Shown here: in pieces, positions 63,251 to 64,000 of the stretch
How positions within the stretch are numbered: position 1 is the stretch's first letter
Layout: every line of letters begins with the position of its first letter
Origin: Hemerocallis citrina
Lineage: Eukaryota > Streptophyta > Magnoliopsida > Asparagales > Asphodelaceae
DNA: 64,000 bases
Reading direction: 5' to 3'
NCBI GenBank assembly: GCA_017893485.1
Contig: JACEHZ010000372.1
Coordinates: 558,001-622,000, forward strand
The notes under the pieces: model-generated
What the model saw: only the letters and a program-made list of their open reading frames with translations
Told to the model about the DNA's origin: nothing
Database searches by the model: none
Program-made: the position numbers and the translations under genes

Positions 63251-63787
63251 GAAGTTAATTCGGTACAGAACTTTTCCCCGACCAAGAGCTTCGGAGTCCC
63301 AGTGATATTCTCAAATGGAGACCTAGAAGGCGTCCGAATTCCCCACTGTGACGCGCTCGTAATTAGCCTCCACATGGCCAATCACGAGGTACGCCGAATC
63401 CTAGTCGACAACGACAGCTCCGTCAATATCCTCTTCCTGAAAGCCTTCAAAGGTCTCAAACTTTCTCGAGACCATCTCAAACCTGTCGGATACACACTCC
63501 ATGGGTTCTCTGGGGTGCCAGTCTCAATTAAAGGAATAGTCGCTCTTGAAAAGCCCCGACAACCATAACAGAGACAATGGACTTCATGGTCATTTGATGT
63601 GAAGGCCTCTTACAATGCCATTCTTGGCCGACCAGGCCTAATAGTACTTCATGCCATAACCTCAGCCTTTCACATGAAAATGAAGTTCGCAACCTCAGAG
63701 ATAGAAGAGGTCAAAGAAAGCCAAGAAACCGCTCGGAGATGTTACACCAGTACAATGGGGGGCTCGGTCCTCCCACTTGAAGCATTA
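63251..63787 (+). pseudogene. gypsy-3 protease and start of pol
   Basis: In the frame continuing past the stop: FSNGDLEGVRIPHCDALVIS, HMANHEVRRILVDNDSSVNI, YTLHGFSGVPVSIKGIVAL, a stop at 63566-63568, then SYNAILGRPGLIVLHAI. The active-site motif is DNDSS rather than DNGSS. It is inactive because of stops. Confidence 0.85.
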
Positions 63788-64000
63788 TGTAATATCCCTG
63801 GTATGTACTATTTTTCTTACAATAAAAATATATATGCATTGTTATATATATATATATATATATATATACATGTGTATTTTTATCATACACTATTATTTCT
63901 ATATTTATTTTTGTTTAGCATATCCATATGGTTAACTTTTTAAAAACCTAATAAGTTTTTTTTCTTAAAAGCCCAACTTTCTTTTCTTAAAGCCCAACCC
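63788..64000 (+). repeat. Possible LTR start running off the window
   Basis: Coding homology of gypsy-3 stops at TGTAATATCCCTGGTATG, which resembles the TRIM-like LTR start TGTAACATCTCATACTT and is likewise followed by an AT-rich zone with (TA)n (63842-63868). The other end is outside the window. Confidence 0.4.

Larger units (their letters stand above)
62090..63787 (+). mobile_element. gypsy-3: forward gag-protease remnant of a Ty3/gypsy element
   Basis: No LTR or primer site is visible on the left. The order is gag core, gag C-terminus, protease and the junction to pol (AILGRPGLIVLHAI, homologous to the start of gypsy-1 pol). It is cut at 63787 by a TGTAATATCCC sequence. Similarity to gypsy-1 and gypsy-2 is at protein level only, so it belongs to a related but distinct family. 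Confidence 0.85.

Overview
The window is nuclear DNA of a flowering plant, lineage undetermined. The evidence is two spliced plant housekeeping genes (an Sm core protein and a GRIP golgin), plant-type Helitron, hAT, CACTA and Ty1/copia or Ty3/gypsy elements, GT-AG introns, and telo-box plus GGCCCA promoter motifs. There is no bacterial-style operon, CRISPR array or rRNA, and I saw no intact tRNA gene.

Layout. 1-6041: a reverse-strand Ty3/gypsy element of the Tat type (gypsy-1) with an intact 1195-codon pol and a convergent extra ORF, inserted in a Ty1/copia remnant (6047-7065). 7320-7847: a small Helitron. 9049-42467: a 33-kb nest of transposons that I read as one old Ty1/copia element (copia-A) filled by later insertions. 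These are a CACTA element with a captured host exon (11100-17203), a long LTR interrupted by a solo LTR (about 17611-19341), a TRIM-like element (19377-32768), a defective 11.6-kb Tat element with satellite arrays (gypsy-2, 19436-31080), a second copia (copia-B, 32789-37967) and a 3.9-kb solo LTR (38022-41941). 44181-49864: SmD3 in five coding exons. 50340-51960: a diverged minisatellite split by a TIR element. 53028-60614: the last twelve coding exons of a GRIP-domain golgin on the reverse strand, with MITEs in its introns. 62090-64000: a forward gypsy gag-protease remnant and the apparent start of one more LTR.

The two host genes are independent: one works in pre-mRNA splicing, the other in Golgi tethering. 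The mobile part is the more informative. gypsy-1 keeps pol but has lost the gag core and has a stop in protease. gypsy-2 keeps gag but has lost almost all of pol. Both carry an antisense extra ORF with its own poly(A) signal; in gypsy-2 it also has a TATA box and apparent introns. Direct repeats, terminal inverted repeats and rejoined flanks give a fairly complete order of insertion. I found no convincing new defence or metabolic system. The most unusual items are the antisense ORF of the Tat elements, two kinds of satellite array growing inside one retrotransposon, and a WEB-like exon carried by the CACTA element.
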